From Catellatospora sp. KI3 (GTDB lineage Bacteria > Actinomycetota > Actinomycetes > Mycobacteriales > Micromonosporaceae), in the NCBI RefSeq assembly GCF_029948125.1, contig NZ_JASAMB010000004.1:248001-312000 (forward strand): a stretch of DNA of 64,000 nt, read 5' to 3'. A program made the position numbers and the translations under genes. Within the stretch, counting starts at the first letter, position 1. Every line of letters begins with the position of its first letter. The notes beneath the pieces are model-generated. The model made no database searches, had not been told where the DNA came from, and saw nothing but the letters and a program-made list of their open reading frames with translations. Positions 1 through 8,312 of this stretch are shown here, one piece after another.

Positions 1-377
1 CTGCCGGTGCCGCCGCCCAGGCGCCGCTGCAGCGACCAGCCCATCCGGGTGGACTGGGTCTTGGCCAGCTCGGCCACCGGGCCGGTGAACAGGTCGTCGA
101 GAGTGGCGTGCCAGAGCTGGAGCCAGCGCAGGAAGTGGTCGCCGCGCAGCGGGGCCCGCTCGTGCAGCGCCACGTGCACCTGCAGCGTGTTGCCCCGGTA
201 GCTCTTGGCGTGCAGCAGCACGGTCTCCCAGAAGTCGACCATGGTCGGCAGGTGCGCGGCCAGGTCCATCCGGACGATGTCGACGAAGATCGGGCCGAGC
301 AGCGGATCGGCGAAGGCGCGCCGGTAGAAGGTCTCCACGAGGGTGGCGATGTCGTCCCGACCGCTGATGTCGCGCAT
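1..377 (-). CDS. group III truncated haemoglobin (3' part outside window)
   Basis: Reading from the ATG at 377 gives at least 125 residues with no stop before the left edge. The protein is all-helical; a WETVLLHAKSYRGN stretch (residues 50-63) is followed by LHERAPL (71-77) and HFLRWLQLW (81-89), the layout of group III truncated globins, with His72 the likely proximal haem ligand. These small haem proteins are usually linked to NO or peroxide chemistry in the cytoplasm; the substrate here is unknown. There is no Shine-Dalgarno. TACGGT (384-389) lies six bases upstream of the ATG, so a leaderless mRNA is likely. It is divergent from the HTH-ClpN gene, and the twin palindromes at 436-480 sit between them. 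Group III members are about 130-140 residues, so only the last few residues should be missing. Confidence 0.85.
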   Translation of the reverse strand, partial: MRDISGRDDIATLVETFYRRAFADPLLGPIFVDIVRMDLAAHLPTMVDFWETVLLHAKSYRGNTLQVHVALHERAPLRGDHFLRWLQLWHATLDDLFTGPVAELAKTQSTRMGWSLQRRLGGGTG

Positions 378-435
378 GCTTCGACCGTACTGAGGCGAGC
401 CCTCGCAGTGCCCGGTCCGGCGGTGTGATCTCATC

Positions 436-452
436 GTCAACCTATGGTTGAC
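436..452. promoter_or_regulatory. palindromic operator copy 1, overlapping the -35 box
   Basis: GTCAACCTATGGTTGAC is a perfect 7-bp inverted repeat around TAT. It is repeated identically at 464-480, 28 bp (start to start) further on. The right arm supplies the -35 box TTGACG (448-453) of the HTH-ClpN gene. Confidence 0.8.
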
Positions 453-463
453 GCCAAGGACCC

Positions 464-480
464 GTCAACCTATGGTTGAC
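464..480. promoter_or_regulatory. palindromic operator copy 2, overlapping the -10 box
   Basis: Second identical copy of GTCAACCTATGGTTGAC. Its centre contains TATGGT (471-476), seven bases before the ATG at 484 and exactly 17 bp after the TTGACG provided by copy 1. The promoter is therefore built out of the two operators, which predicts tight repression, most simply by the product of the adjacent gene. Confidence 0.8.
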
Positions 481-483
481 GGC

Positions 484-1182
484 ATGGCTGACACTCCGAG
501 GCTCGACGACCTCATCACCGTCATCAAGCAGCGGCACCCGGACGGGGACCCGCTGTCGCAGCTCAGCGACGCAGTGCTGCTCGGGCAGCACCTCGGCGAG
601 CTGGCCGACCACCTCATCGGCCACTTCGTGGACCGGGCCCGCCACTCCGGCGCCTCCTGGACCGACATCGGCCAGAGCATGGGCGTCACCAAGCAGGCCG
701 CGCAGAAGCGCTTCGTGCCCAAGGAGGGCGGCGAGAGCGACCTGCGGGTCTTCGCCCGCTACGACGACGCCGCCCGCCAGACCCTGGTGCAGGCGCAGGA
801 GGTGGCCCGCCTGGCCGGGCACGAGCACCTCGGCCCCGAGCACGTCCTGCTCGGGCTGCTGAGCGTGCCCGGCACCCCCGCCATCGCGGCCATCACCGAC
901 GCGGGCACCACCCCGCAGGCGGTGCAGGCGATGCTCGCCGCACGGTTCCCCTCCACCGGACGGGAATCCACCGGGCCGGTACCGTTCTCCGGAGCGGGCA
1001 AGAAGGCGCTGGAGCTCGGGCACCGAGAGTCGCTGCGCCTCGGCCATGAGCACATCGGAGCGGAGCATCTGCTGCTCGGCGTGCTGGCCATGGACGAAGG
1101 AGAGGCGGTCAGCCTCCTGCACGAGTCCGGGTTGAGCAGCCCGCAGACCGAAGCGGTGGTGCGCCGGGAGTCGGCCGCCTAG
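484..1182 (+). CDS. HTH-ClpN protein: helix-turn-helix with two Clp N-terminal repeats
   Basis: A 232-residue cytoplasmic protein. Residues 30-80 are helical with a helix-turn-helix-like segment (ASWTDIGQSMGVTKQAAQKR, 57-76). Residues about 90-155 and 165-230 are two Clp N-terminal repeats, each with the GHEHLGPEHVLLGLL / GHEHIGAEHLLLGVL signature. There is no AAA+ module, so it is not a ClpC unfoldase; the repeats may sense substrates or recruit Clp machinery while the HTH binds DNA. The ATG at 484 is chosen over upstream TTG 448 and ATG 472 because the -10 TATGGT is seven bases upstream (leaderless) and the earlier codons lie inside the promoter. Autorepression at the doubled palindrome is inferred. 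Confidence 0.8.
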   Translation: MADTPRLDDLITVIKQRHPDGDPLSQLSDAVLLGQHLGELADHLIGHFVDRARHSGASWTDIGQSMGVTKQAAQKRFVPKEGGESDLRVFARYDDAARQTLVQAQEVARLAGHEHLGPEHVLLGLLSVPGTPAIAAITDAGTTPQAVQAMLAARFPSTGRESTGPVPFSGAGKKALELGHRESLRLGHEHIGAEHLLLGVLAMDEGEAVSLLHESGLSSPQTEAVVRRESAA

Positions 1183-1293
1183 CTCCCGCCACGGCATCGC
1201 CGCCCGTCGACGCGAGGCGGACGGCGATACCTCACGGCAGCTCGGTCACCTGCTGTCCGATTCAGCTCGCCGGCAAGCCCGCACGGCCGGGAC

Positions 1294-2685
1294 CTACTTT
1301 CGAATGGTTACGAGATAGATCGCGCCGAGACCGACCACACCCACCAACGCGGCCACGACCACCGTGCGGAACGGGTCCGCGCTGTCGACACCCTGCACCA
1401 GGCTGGCCAGCCCGACGACGATTCCCAAGGCCGTGGCCACTTCATTGCGGATCCGCGCCGCTCGTTCATGCGGCTCCTCCGGAGCCCGCGCTGCGCCAGC
1501 CAGCCGAGTCGGCTCCGCGGCGGTCGGCATCGCCGACGGCGGTGACTGCCGGGCTCGCTCATCCACCAGCGCGGACGGCGGGCTCTCCAGTCGGGGTCCG
1601 ACGGCCTGCAGCCTCACGTCATCCGGTGACGGCGCCTTCACAGGCGCCGTCCAGGACTGCATGACTGCGGGGTTGGACACTGGAGAACGCTCTGGCGGCA
1701 CGCTGGAGTAGGTCCGTCGAGTGGACGGTGCCTCGATGACCGGAGCGGGCATCACCGGCGGGACAGGCGAGAGATCCGGCAGGGAGGACGGAATCTCCGT
1801 TCCGGGAGCGGTACGCCGGATCAGCGCGCGGACGGGTGCAGCGACAGCCACGACACACAGCAGCCCGGCCGAGGCGATCATGAGGTAGATAGCGACTATT
1901 CCACCCGCATCCAGGGGCGTGCTTGCCGCCTCCGCATCGGGCGACGGACCGGTAAGGCTGATCGCACCCGTCAACAGCCCCGCGATGACGTGCACGGCGT
2001 AGACGAACGTGTGCAACTTGCGCTTGGTCAGCCACCACTCGGCCAGGACACCTGGCAGCCTGAGCAGCACGGCGATCATGAGCCCGCCGAGGAAGCCGAA
2101 CACCACCGTCGCATCCGACTGCGCGGCCAGGCTGGGCGCGATCAGAATCGCCGCCGCGATGAGGAAGACGGTGTTGAACCATGACACCGCCGAGATCGCC
2201 CCGAGGGTGAGACCGCCGCGGCGCTCCGGCGGACGCCCCTTGCGACGTACAGCCTTGACAAGTGCGATCCCGGCCGCGACGAACAGGCCAGCGGTCGATG
2301 TCATCAGATAAACGCCGATCATGAAACTCAGCGGCTCGTCTGCGAACAATTGCGTCGTCTTCTGCTGCGACGGACTCGTGACGACCATGAGTGCCATGCC
2401 AACGCCCACCAGGTGGACGACGGCAATGGACCGGTACGCGTACTGGCGGGTCAGGTACCACTCCAGGGGCGCCGCCAGGAGTCTGAGGCTGGTATAGATA
2501 CACAGCCCGACCATGACTCCCATCACCAGCGGGTCGTCCGGCCGCGCGAAGGCATCGGCCGTAACCGCGATGGCGAGCACTATCCCTAGCACGTTGCCGG
2601 CGACCCATACCCAGATCGGTACGCGCCGCTTGAGGTGGCCCTCCTGCGCCGGGGTCACCGGTCCGGTCGAGAATGGTGCTGTCAC
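1294..2685 (-). CDS. multi-spanning membrane protein, function unknown
   Basis: 463 residues from a GTG at 2685. About eight hydrophobic segments occupy residues 25-290 in two similar four-helix halves: each half has a WVAG/WFNT-like first helix, a region ending in LAAPLEWYLTRQ or LPGVLAEWWLTKRK, and a segment with IGVYLMTSTAG or VAIYLMIASAG. This suggests an internal duplication. Residues 295-400 are rich in Pro/Ser and probably disordered in the cytoplasm. A final hydrophobic pair (about 415-460) closes the protein. No catalytic motif was recognised and no family is named. It is a single gene, divergent from the arginase-like gene. Coding on this strand is supported by the conserved membrane pattern; the start is uncertain. 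Confidence 0.65.
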   Translation of the reverse strand: MTAPFSTGPVTPAQEGHLKRRVPIWVWVAGNVLGIVLAIAVTADAFARPDDPLVMGVMVGLCIYTSLRLLAAPLEWYLTRQYAYRSIAVVHLVGVGMALMVVTSPSQQKTTQLFADEPLSFMIGVYLMTSTAGLFVAAGIALVKAVRRKGRPPERRGGLTLGAISAVSWFNTVFLIAAAILIAPSLAAQSDATVVFGFLGGLMIAVLLRLPGVLAEWWLTKRKLHTFVYAVHVIAGLLTGAISLTGPSPDAEAASTPLDAGGIVAIYLMIASAGLLCVVAVAAPVRALIRRTAPGTEIPSSLPDLSPVPPVMPAPVIEAPSTRRTYSSVPPERSPVSNPAVMQSWTAPVKAPSPDDVRLQAVGPRLESPPSALVDERARQSPPSAMPTAAEPTRLAGAARAPEEPHERAARIRNEVATALGIVVGLASLVQGVDSADPFRTVVVAALVGVVGLGAIYLVTIRK

Positions 2686-2978
2686 CAGTACATTGTGTCT
2701 GCGCTATCGAGACTTATGCTCACCCGAGCAGGCCGATGTGTCATCCGAGTGAGCAAATCTACGTAATCCATCACGGAAGGGTCTATCCCCGACCGATTCC
2801 ACTGTGGTATTACGACGGCGGTCAGGCCACTCCGCGAACACGGTACGAGCCGAGATCGAGCGGCACACTGCGTCCGTTGCGGAAGGGCGCTCACGGCCTG
2901 CGCGTTACCGGGCAGGCGAGTCAAGTTGCGATCTGTGTCGCGCTTGCCCAGGTCCGCGGGGACATCCAGACTGGCAGG

Positions 2979-3890
2979 ATGATCGACGAGCGGTGGCCCA
3001 CCGTGCTCGGGGTGCCGATCGACTGCGTGGGCGTGCCCGAGGCGGGCGACCCGCCGTTCGGCACCGAGCTGTCCCCCGCCGCGCTGCGCGGCGCCGGACT
3101 GGTCCGCGCCGTCGGGGCGGCCGACGCCGGGGACCTGGCGGTGCGGCTGGTCGGGCGCGACCGCGACCCGAGCACCGGGGTGCTGGCGTGGGCGTCGGTG
3201 CGCGAGGTGACCTCGGCGGTCCGGACCGCCGTACGCGACCTGGTCGGCTCCGACCGCATCCCGCTGGTCATCGGCGGCTGCTGCACCCTGCTGCCCGGCG
3301 CCCTGGCCGGTGCCCGCGACGCGCTCGGCCCGACCGCCCTGGCCTACCTCGACGGCCACCTCGACCTGTACGACGGCCGCACCTCCCCCACCGGCGAACC
3401 GGCCGACATGCCGATCGCCGTGGTCACCGGCCTCGGCCCGGCCGCCTGGGCCGCCGACGTGGGCGCGCCGCTGCTGGCGCCCGGACAGCTCGCCCTGCTC
3501 GGCCCCCGGGACCGCGCCGAGGCGCTCACCTACGCCACCGCCCTGCCCGAGCACCTCGGCCACCAGCCGGAGCGGACGCCCGACGCGCTGCGCGCCGACG
3601 GGATGGCCGCCGCCGGGCTGCACACCTGCGCCGAGCTGTCCGCCGCGACCGGCCGCTACTGGGTGCACCTGGACGTGGACGTGCTCGACCAGGCCGCCTT
3701 CCCGGCCACCGACTATCTCATGCCCGGCGGGCTCAGCCTGCCCGAACTCGGCGCGCTGCTGCGGCCGCTGCTGGGCACCACCGCCCTGGCCGGGCTGTCG
3801 CTGGGCTGCTACAACCCGGACAAGGACCCTGACGGCGCCTGCGGGCGGGAACTGGTCGACCTGCTGGCCCAGGCGCTCGCCCGGGACTGA
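2979..3890 (+). CDS. arginase/ureohydrolase-fold protein with altered metal site
   Basis: 303 residues from ATG 2979 (MIDERWPTVLGVPIDCVG). The arginase fold is visible: IGGCCTLLPG (98-107), LDGHLDLYDG (124-133; canonical DAHxD ligands Asp125, His127, Asp129) and HLDVDVLD (230-237; Asp232, Asp234, Asp237). The family's first ligand motif GGDH is GGCC here, so the histidine ligand is replaced by cysteine. A one-metal or differently loaded centre, or a non-arginase substrate, is therefore likely. Agmatinases, guanidinobutyrases and formimidoylglutamases share this fold; the substrate cannot be told. The 3' end overlaps the convergent SDR gene by 82 bp. The upstream 290 bp contain no gene. Confidence 0.75.
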   Translation: MIDERWPTVLGVPIDCVGVPEAGDPPFGTELSPAALRGAGLVRAVGAADAGDLAVRLVGRDRDPSTGVLAWASVREVTSAVRTAVRDLVGSDRIPLVIGGCCTLLPGALAGARDALGPTALAYLDGHLDLYDGRTSPTGEPADMPIAVVTGLGPAAWAADVGAPLLAPGQLALLGPRDRAEALTYATALPEHLGHQPERTPDALRADGMAAAGLHTCAELSAATGRYWVHLDVDVLDQAAFPATDYLMPGGLSLPELGALLRPLLGTTALAGLSLGCYNPDKDPDGACGRELVDLLAQALARD

Positions 3891-5374
3891 CCGGCCGTCC
3901 GCTCGGCGGCGCGCGCGATGTTGCGGGCCATGCCCCCGAAGATCAGGGCGTGGAAGGGCACGATCGTCCACCAGTACGCGTGCCCGGCCAGCCCGCGCGG
4001 GATGAACACGGCCCGCTGGTCGTACCGGCTGTGCCCGTCGCGGGCCGGGTCGGGGGTCACCCGCAGTTCCAGCCAGGCCCGGCCGGGCAGCCGCATCTCG
4101 GCGCGCAGGCGCAGCAGGCGCCCCGGCTCGATCTCCTCGACCCGCCAGAAGTCCAGCGCCTCCCCGACGTACAGGGCGACCGGGTCGCGGCGGCCGCGGC
4201 GCAGCCCCACCCCGCCGATGAGCCGGTCGAACCAGCCCCGCAGCGCCCAGGCCAGCGGGTACGAGTACCAGCCGGTCTCGCCGCCGATGCCGGTGACCAC
4301 CGACCACAGCGCGCTCGCGGGTGCGGCGACCTGCCGCGTCCGGTTGTCCAGGTACACGCTGCCGCCGGACCAGTCGGGGTCGGTGGGCAGCGGCTCGGCG
4401 GGCGCACCGGTCCAGACGGCGTTCGACCAGCGCGTCTCCACGTCCGCGTCACGGATCTTGACCAGGGCCAGCGCGACGGCCTCGTCGAAGCCCTTGAGCC
4501 CGCCGGGCGGCGGCGGCACGTACGCCTCGATGTCGTGCTCCCGGCAGACCGCCTCGTGCACCAGGCTGGCCACCAGCGGCTTGGCCAGCGCACCGGGCAC
4601 TGGCGTGACCAGCCCGACCCACTGCGAGCTCAGCCAGGGCGAGAGCGTGCGCACGCCCATGATCACGCGCGGGGTCAGCCCGGCGACCCTGGCGTACCGG
4701 TGCATCATGTCGCGGAAGGTGAGCACGTCCGGGCCGCCGATGTCGAACGAGCGGTTCAGGTCGTCGGGCACGCTCGCGAACGCGACCAGGTAGTGCAGCA
4801 CGTCGCGGACCGCGATCGGCTGGATGCGGTTGTCCACCCAGCGCGGGGTGACCATGACGGGCAGCCGTTCGGTCAGGTACCGCAGCATCTCGAACGAGGC
4901 CGAGCCCGACCCGATGATCACCGCGGCGCGCAGCGTCACGGTCGGCACACCGGAGGCGGTCAGGATCGCCCCGACCTCCTCGCGCGAGCGCAGATGCGGC
5001 GAGATCTCGCCGTCGTCGGTCTCGTGCGGCGCCGGTCCGCCCAGGTACACGATGCGCTTCACGCCCGCGCGGCGGGCGGCGGCGGCGAAGGTCTGCGCGG
5101 CGCGGCGGTCGATCCGCTCGAAGTCGCGCGAGCCCAGCGAGTGCACCAGGTAGTACGCGACGTCGATGCCGTCGAGCGCGGCGCGCATGTCGTCGGCGTC
5201 CAGCAGGTCTCCGGTGACGATCTCCGCCTTGGCCGCCCAGGGCACGTCGCGCAGGCGGTTGGCCGACCGGGTCACGCACCGTACCCGGTGCCCGGCCTCG
5301 ATGAGGCGCGGCGCGAGGCGCCCGCCGATATACCCCGTCGCCCCGGTGACGAGCACGCGTGTCTGCTCGGACAT
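3809..5374 (-). CDS. SDR-type NAD(P)-binding protein with C-terminal DUF2867
   Basis: 521 residues. The N-terminal Rossmann domain has VTGATGYIGG (9-18) and an atypical-SDR layout (YYLVHSLGS, YLGGPAPHE). Residues about 365-490 match the DUF2867 pattern (WRVEEIEPGRLLRLRAEMRLPGR, FIPRGLAGHAYW), a SRPBCC-like domain often fused to such dehydrogenases. It is probably a cytoplasmic or membrane-associated oxidoreductase with unknown substrate. The last 27 residues (Ser/Arg rich) lie opposite the 3' end of the arginase-like gene. The start at 5374 is supported by TAGGCT (5381-5386) six bases upstream, implying a leaderless mRNA. Confidence 0.85.
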   Translation of the reverse strand: MSEQTRVLVTGATGYIGGRLAPRLIEAGHRVRCVTRSANRLRDVPWAAKAEIVTGDLLDADDMRAALDGIDVAYYLVHSLGSRDFERIDRRAAQTFAAAARRAGVKRIVYLGGPAPHETDDGEISPHLRSREEVGAILTASGVPTVTLRAAVIIGSGSASFEMLRYLTERLPVMVTPRWVDNRIQPIAVRDVLHYLVAFASVPDDLNRSFDIGGPDVLTFRDMMHRYARVAGLTPRVIMGVRTLSPWLSSQWVGLVTPVPGALAKPLVASLVHEAVCREHDIEAYVPPPPGGLKGFDEAVALALVKIRDADVETRWSNAVWTGAPAEPLPTDPDWSGGSVYLDNRTRQVAAPASALWSVVTGIGGETGWYSYPLAWALRGWFDRLIGGVGLRRGRRDPVALYVGEALDFWRVEEIEPGRLLRLRAEMRLPGRAWLELRVTPDPARDGHSRYDQRAVFIPRGLAGHAYWWTIVPFHALIFGGMARNIARAAERTAGQSRASAWASRSTSSRPQAPSGSLSGL

Positions 5375-5560
5375 ATGCCCAGCCTAGGGCGTTGCGAGGT
5401 CGGGAACCCGGCGGACCGGCGAGGTGGCCCCGACTTCGGGCAACCGCGGTCCGGCCGATCCGCCACCGTCCTACGCTGGAGACGCGGCCCGATCTCGGGG
5501 CCAGCCCTGCGATCGCCGCGCCGGACGCCACCTGATCCGCGCTCAGGAAGGCAGAGCCAC

Positions 5561-5851
5561 ATGTATGTGACGGTACGTCGATACGAGGGTGTGACCGATC
5601 CCCGTGAGGCGGGGCGGCGGGTGCAGGAGGGGTTCGTCCCGATCATCAGGGCGGTTCCGGGCCTGCTGGCCTACTACTGGGTCGACGCCGGAGACGGCGT
5701 GATGGTGTCGACGAGCGTCTTCGAAAGCCAGGCCGGCGCGCAGGAGTCGAACGCGCGGGCCGCGGCCTGGGTGAAGGAGAACCTGGCCCCGCTGCTGCCC
5801 AACCCGCCCCAGATCGCGGCCGGGGAGGTCGTCGCGATCTGGGCCGGGTGA
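5561..5851 (+). CDS. small dimeric alpha/beta-barrel (ABM-like) protein
   Basis: 96 residues. MYVTVRRYEGV at the start, a helix, VPGLLAYYWVDAGDG and VMVSTSVFESQAGAQESNARAAAWVKENL follow the beta-alpha-beta-beta pattern of small dimeric alpha/beta-barrel proteins such as antibiotic biosynthesis monooxygenases. No catalytic residue is identifiable, so function is open; many relatives are orphan stress or quinone-related proteins. GGAAGG at 5547-5552 serves as ribosome binding site for ATG 5561. It is a single gene ending just before a strong shared terminator. Confidence 0.7.
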   Translation: MYVTVRRYEGVTDPREAGRRVQEGFVPIIRAVPGLLAYYWVDAGDGVMVSTSVFESQAGAQESNARAAAWVKENLAPLLPNPPQIAAGEVVAIWAG

Positions 5852-5859
5852 GGCGGACG

Positions 5860-5900
5860 CTGATCGGCGCCGAAGCCGTGCACGGTTCGGCGCCGATCAG
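5860..5900. terminator. bidirectional terminator hairpin
   Basis: Perfect 15-bp arms (CTGATCGGCGCCGAA and its complement) around an 11-base loop, between two convergent genes ending at 5851 and 5913. No U-tract, as usual in high-GC actinomycetes. Confidence 0.85.
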
Positions 5901-5912
5901 CTCGTGCGCGGG

Positions 5913-7163
5913 TCAGCAGCCGATGCGGGTGCCGCCCCAGGCGATGTCGTCGAACCAGAGGCGGTCCGCGCCGACGCCGTAGCTCTCCCAGCCCAGCCGC
6001 AGGTCGGTCAGGTTCGGACGCCAGTTGGCGCGGCTGAGCCACTGCCGGTCCACGTCGGCGGTGGGCACGCCGTCGACCCGCAGGCCGGTCACCTCGGAGC
6101 CGTCGGTCCAGGTCTGCACCTGCCCGGCCGGGCCGTCGACGCGCAGTTCGACGCAGACCCAGCGGTCGACCGGCAGCGGGCGGCTCTGGGCCACCCCGGC
6201 CGGGCTCTGCTCGGGCAGGGTCGCGTCGTCGGACTGCCGGTTCCACTGCAGAGCCGCGTTCTGGCCGCCCACGCGCAGGTCGCGGTTGCCGTCGGCGGCG
6301 TCCTTCATGGCCAGGAACGTGACGTGCGAGGCCGGCAGCGCGGTGGTGTGCCGGACGTAGAAGCGGCCGTACCAGACCCCGCCCAGGGCGCTGAAGTCAC
6401 GCGTCGACTTCACGAACACGTGGTTGCAGTACCCTTCCGCGCCGTCGACCCGGATCGACCTGCTGCCGGTACGGGCCACGGTGCTGTCGACGACGGCGGT
6501 GCCGGTGCCCTGGCAGTCCGGGTAAACCAGCGTCCACGCCCCGGACGGGACGGTGCCGGTCTGGGTCTCGAACCCGTCGCACCACAGCGCCCCGGTGCAG
6601 CCGGTGGGCGGCGGGCCGGACGGCGACGGGCTCGCCGAGCGGCTCGGCGAGACGCTCGGCGACGGCGACGCGCTGCGCGACGGGCTCGCCGACGGGCTGG
6701 GCGAACCGCTGCGCGACGCGCTGGGTGAGGCCGACGGCGACGGGCTGGCGCCGCAGGGCGCGCCGTTGACCGTGAACGCGGTCGGGGCGGTGTTGCTGCT
6801 GGTCCAGGTGCCCTGCATGCCGAACTCCAGGGACGCCCCGGGCGCCAGGTCGGCGTTGTACGCGAGGTTGACCGCGGTGACCGCGGTGCCGGACTGGGTC
6901 ACCGTCGCGTTCCACCCGTTGGTGATCTTCTGGTCGCCGGGCCAGGTCCAGCCGATGGTCCAGCCGTGGATGGCGGTGTCGCCCGCGATGAGTTTCACGT
7001 AGCCGACGAAGCCGCCGGTCCACTGGTCGGCGCGGTAGGTGACCTGGCAGGCCGCGGCGGCGTTGGCGGCGGGCGCGGCGGCGACGACGGCCCCGACGCC
7101 CGCGGCGGTGACCGCGGCGAGGATGGCGGCGGCGGACGCGCGCCATCGTGCGGACAGGTGCAT
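5913..7163 (-). CDS. secreted CBM2 protein with Cip1-like jelly-roll domain
   Basis: 416 residues from ATG 7163. Residues 1-38 form a signal peptide (two Arg/hydrophobic segment ending ANAAAA). CBM2 follows (CQVTYRADQWTGGFVGYV to APTAFTVNGAPC, about 39-140), with the surface Trp pattern of cellulose-binding modules. A Ser-Pro-rich linker (about 143-190) leads to a C-terminal domain starting ALWCDGFE and containing GVWYGRFYVR, HVTFLAMKDAADG, WVCVELRVDGPAGQVQTW and DRLWFDDIAWGGTRIGC. This resembles the polysaccharide-lyase-like jelly roll of fungal Cip1 and its bacterial relatives, enzymes or accessory proteins on plant polysaccharide. Lyase activity is inference. An in-frame extension to 8246 crosses the methyltransferase gene and is not credible. 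Confidence 0.8.
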   Translation of the reverse strand: MHLSARWRASAAAILAAVTAAGVGAVVAAAPAANAAAACQVTYRADQWTGGFVGYVKLIAGDTAIHGWTIGWTWPGDQKITNGWNATVTQSGTAVTAVNLAYNADLAPGASLEFGMQGTWTSSNTAPTAFTVNGAPCGASPSPSASPSASRSGSPSPSASPSRSASPSPSVSPSRSASPSPSGPPPTGCTGALWCDGFETQTGTVPSGAWTLVYPDCQGTGTAVVDSTVARTGSRSIRVDGAEGYCNHVFVKSTRDFSALGGVWYGRFYVRHTTALPASHVTFLAMKDAADGNRDLRVGGQNAALQWNRQSDDATLPEQSPAGVAQSRPLPVDRWVCVELRVDGPAGQVQTWTDGSEVTGLRVDGVPTADVDRQWLSRANWRPNLTDLRLGWESYGVGADRLWFDDIAWGGTRIGC

Positions 7164-7394
7164 GGATGGTCCTTCCGGGAGGCCGCGCGGCAGGTGGCCG
7201 CAGCGGCTGGGTGCGCTGTCAGACCAGCCGGCGCCCGGTGCGCGGCTGGGGCGGAACAGCCCCGGCTCCCGGATCCGCCTCGCCGCACCCGCAGCGAGCA
7301 GACCTGATGGATGAGTGTAAATGTCAGTACGAGCGGCGTCCAGCGATGCTTTATCCACTTTCGTGTGATCGGCGGCACTGGTTAGGGTTCGGCC

Positions 7395-8183
7395 ATGACG
7401 ACACCACGCGACCAGCGGCGGGTCTTCGGCGAGGTCGCCGAGGCCTATGACGACGTACGGCCCGGCTACCCGGCGGAGGTGCTGGAGCGGATCACCGCGT
7501 ACGCGGGGGGCGTGCCGTCGGGCGTGGTCGAGTCGGGGGCGGGCACGGGCAAGGGGACGGCGCTGCTGCGTACCCTCGAACGGCCGTTGACCTGCGTCGA
7601 GCCTGACCCGGCGATGGCCGGGGTGCTGGCCCGGCGCTTCGCCGGGGACGACCTGGTGTCGGTCGTGGTCAGCCGGTTCGAGGACTGGTCGCCGCCGCCC
7701 GGCGGGGTGGAGCTGCTGGCCAGCGCGCAGGCGTGGCACTGGGTCGACCGCACGGTGCGCACCCGCCTGGCCGCCGCCGCACTGGCCCCGGGCGGGGTGT
7801 TCGCCGCGTTCGGGCACGAGTTCGGGTTCGCCGACGACGGGCTGAAGGCGGCCATGGACGTGGTGTACCAGCGGTTGGCGCCGGAGATCGCCGACAAGCC
7901 CGGCCTGCCTGCCAGCGCGCAGCACCCCGACTCGTTCCACACCTCGGAGCTGCGCGTCTCGCCGCTGTTCACCGACGTCGAGCAGCAGCTGATCGTCAGC
8001 GTGGTGCCGTACGAGACCGCCCGCTACCTGACCCTGCTGACCACGTTCTCCGGCCACCGGATGCTGCCGGAACAGCGGCGGCACCGCCTGCACCAGGCGC
8101 TGGGCGAGCTGGTCGACGAGCGCGGCGGTGTCGTCGAGCAGAAGCTGACCACCGCCCTGTGCCTGGCGCGCCGGGCGGGGTAG
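7395..8183 (+). CDS. class I SAM-dependent methyltransferase
   Basis: 262 residues. The N-terminus RRVFGEVAEAYDDVRPGYP is typical of UbiE/YcgJ-like methyltransferases. Motif I is VVESGAGTGKGT (residues 38-49), with CVEPDPAMAG as the acidic loop and LLASAQAWHWVD (about 101-112) as the post-motif. The substrate is unknown; relatives annotate as small-molecule methylases. TAGGGT (7383-7388) lies six bases before the ATG, so the mRNA is likely leaderless. It is a single gene, divergent from the CBM2 protein. Confidence 0.85.
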   Translation: MTTPRDQRRVFGEVAEAYDDVRPGYPAEVLERITAYAGGVPSGVVESGAGTGKGTALLRTLERPLTCVEPDPAMAGVLARRFAGDDLVSVVVSRFEDWSPPPGGVELLASAQAWHWVDRTVRTRLAAAALAPGGVFAAFGHEFGFADDGLKAAMDVVYQRLAPEIADKPGLPASAQHPDSFHTSELRVSPLFTDVEQQLIVSVVPYETARYLTLLTTFSGHRMLPEQRRHRLHQALGELVDERGGVVEQKLTTALCLARRAG

Positions 8184-8312
8184 ACCCCACCGGCCATACC
8201 GGCGCAGTCGCCTATCCGACCGGTTCGATCCTTGGTCGGCAGGCATTGATCTGCGTACGGCCTCTCTAAACTGACGACGGTCAGCAGCGGTGCGGCGATG
8301 GAACGAGGCGGC

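Noticed and set aside
2682-4307. 541-codon minus-strand frame opposite the arginase-like gene
   Set aside because: No domain, low-complexity composition, and the + strand frame has clear arginase motifs.
6600-6760. Tandem GC-rich repeat near 6.7 kb
   Set aside because: It encodes the Ser-Pro linker of the CBM2 protein; the periodicity is codon-level.
7164-8246. N-terminal extension of the CBM2-Cip1-like protein
   Set aside because: It would cross the methyltransferase gene and precede an intact signal peptide.
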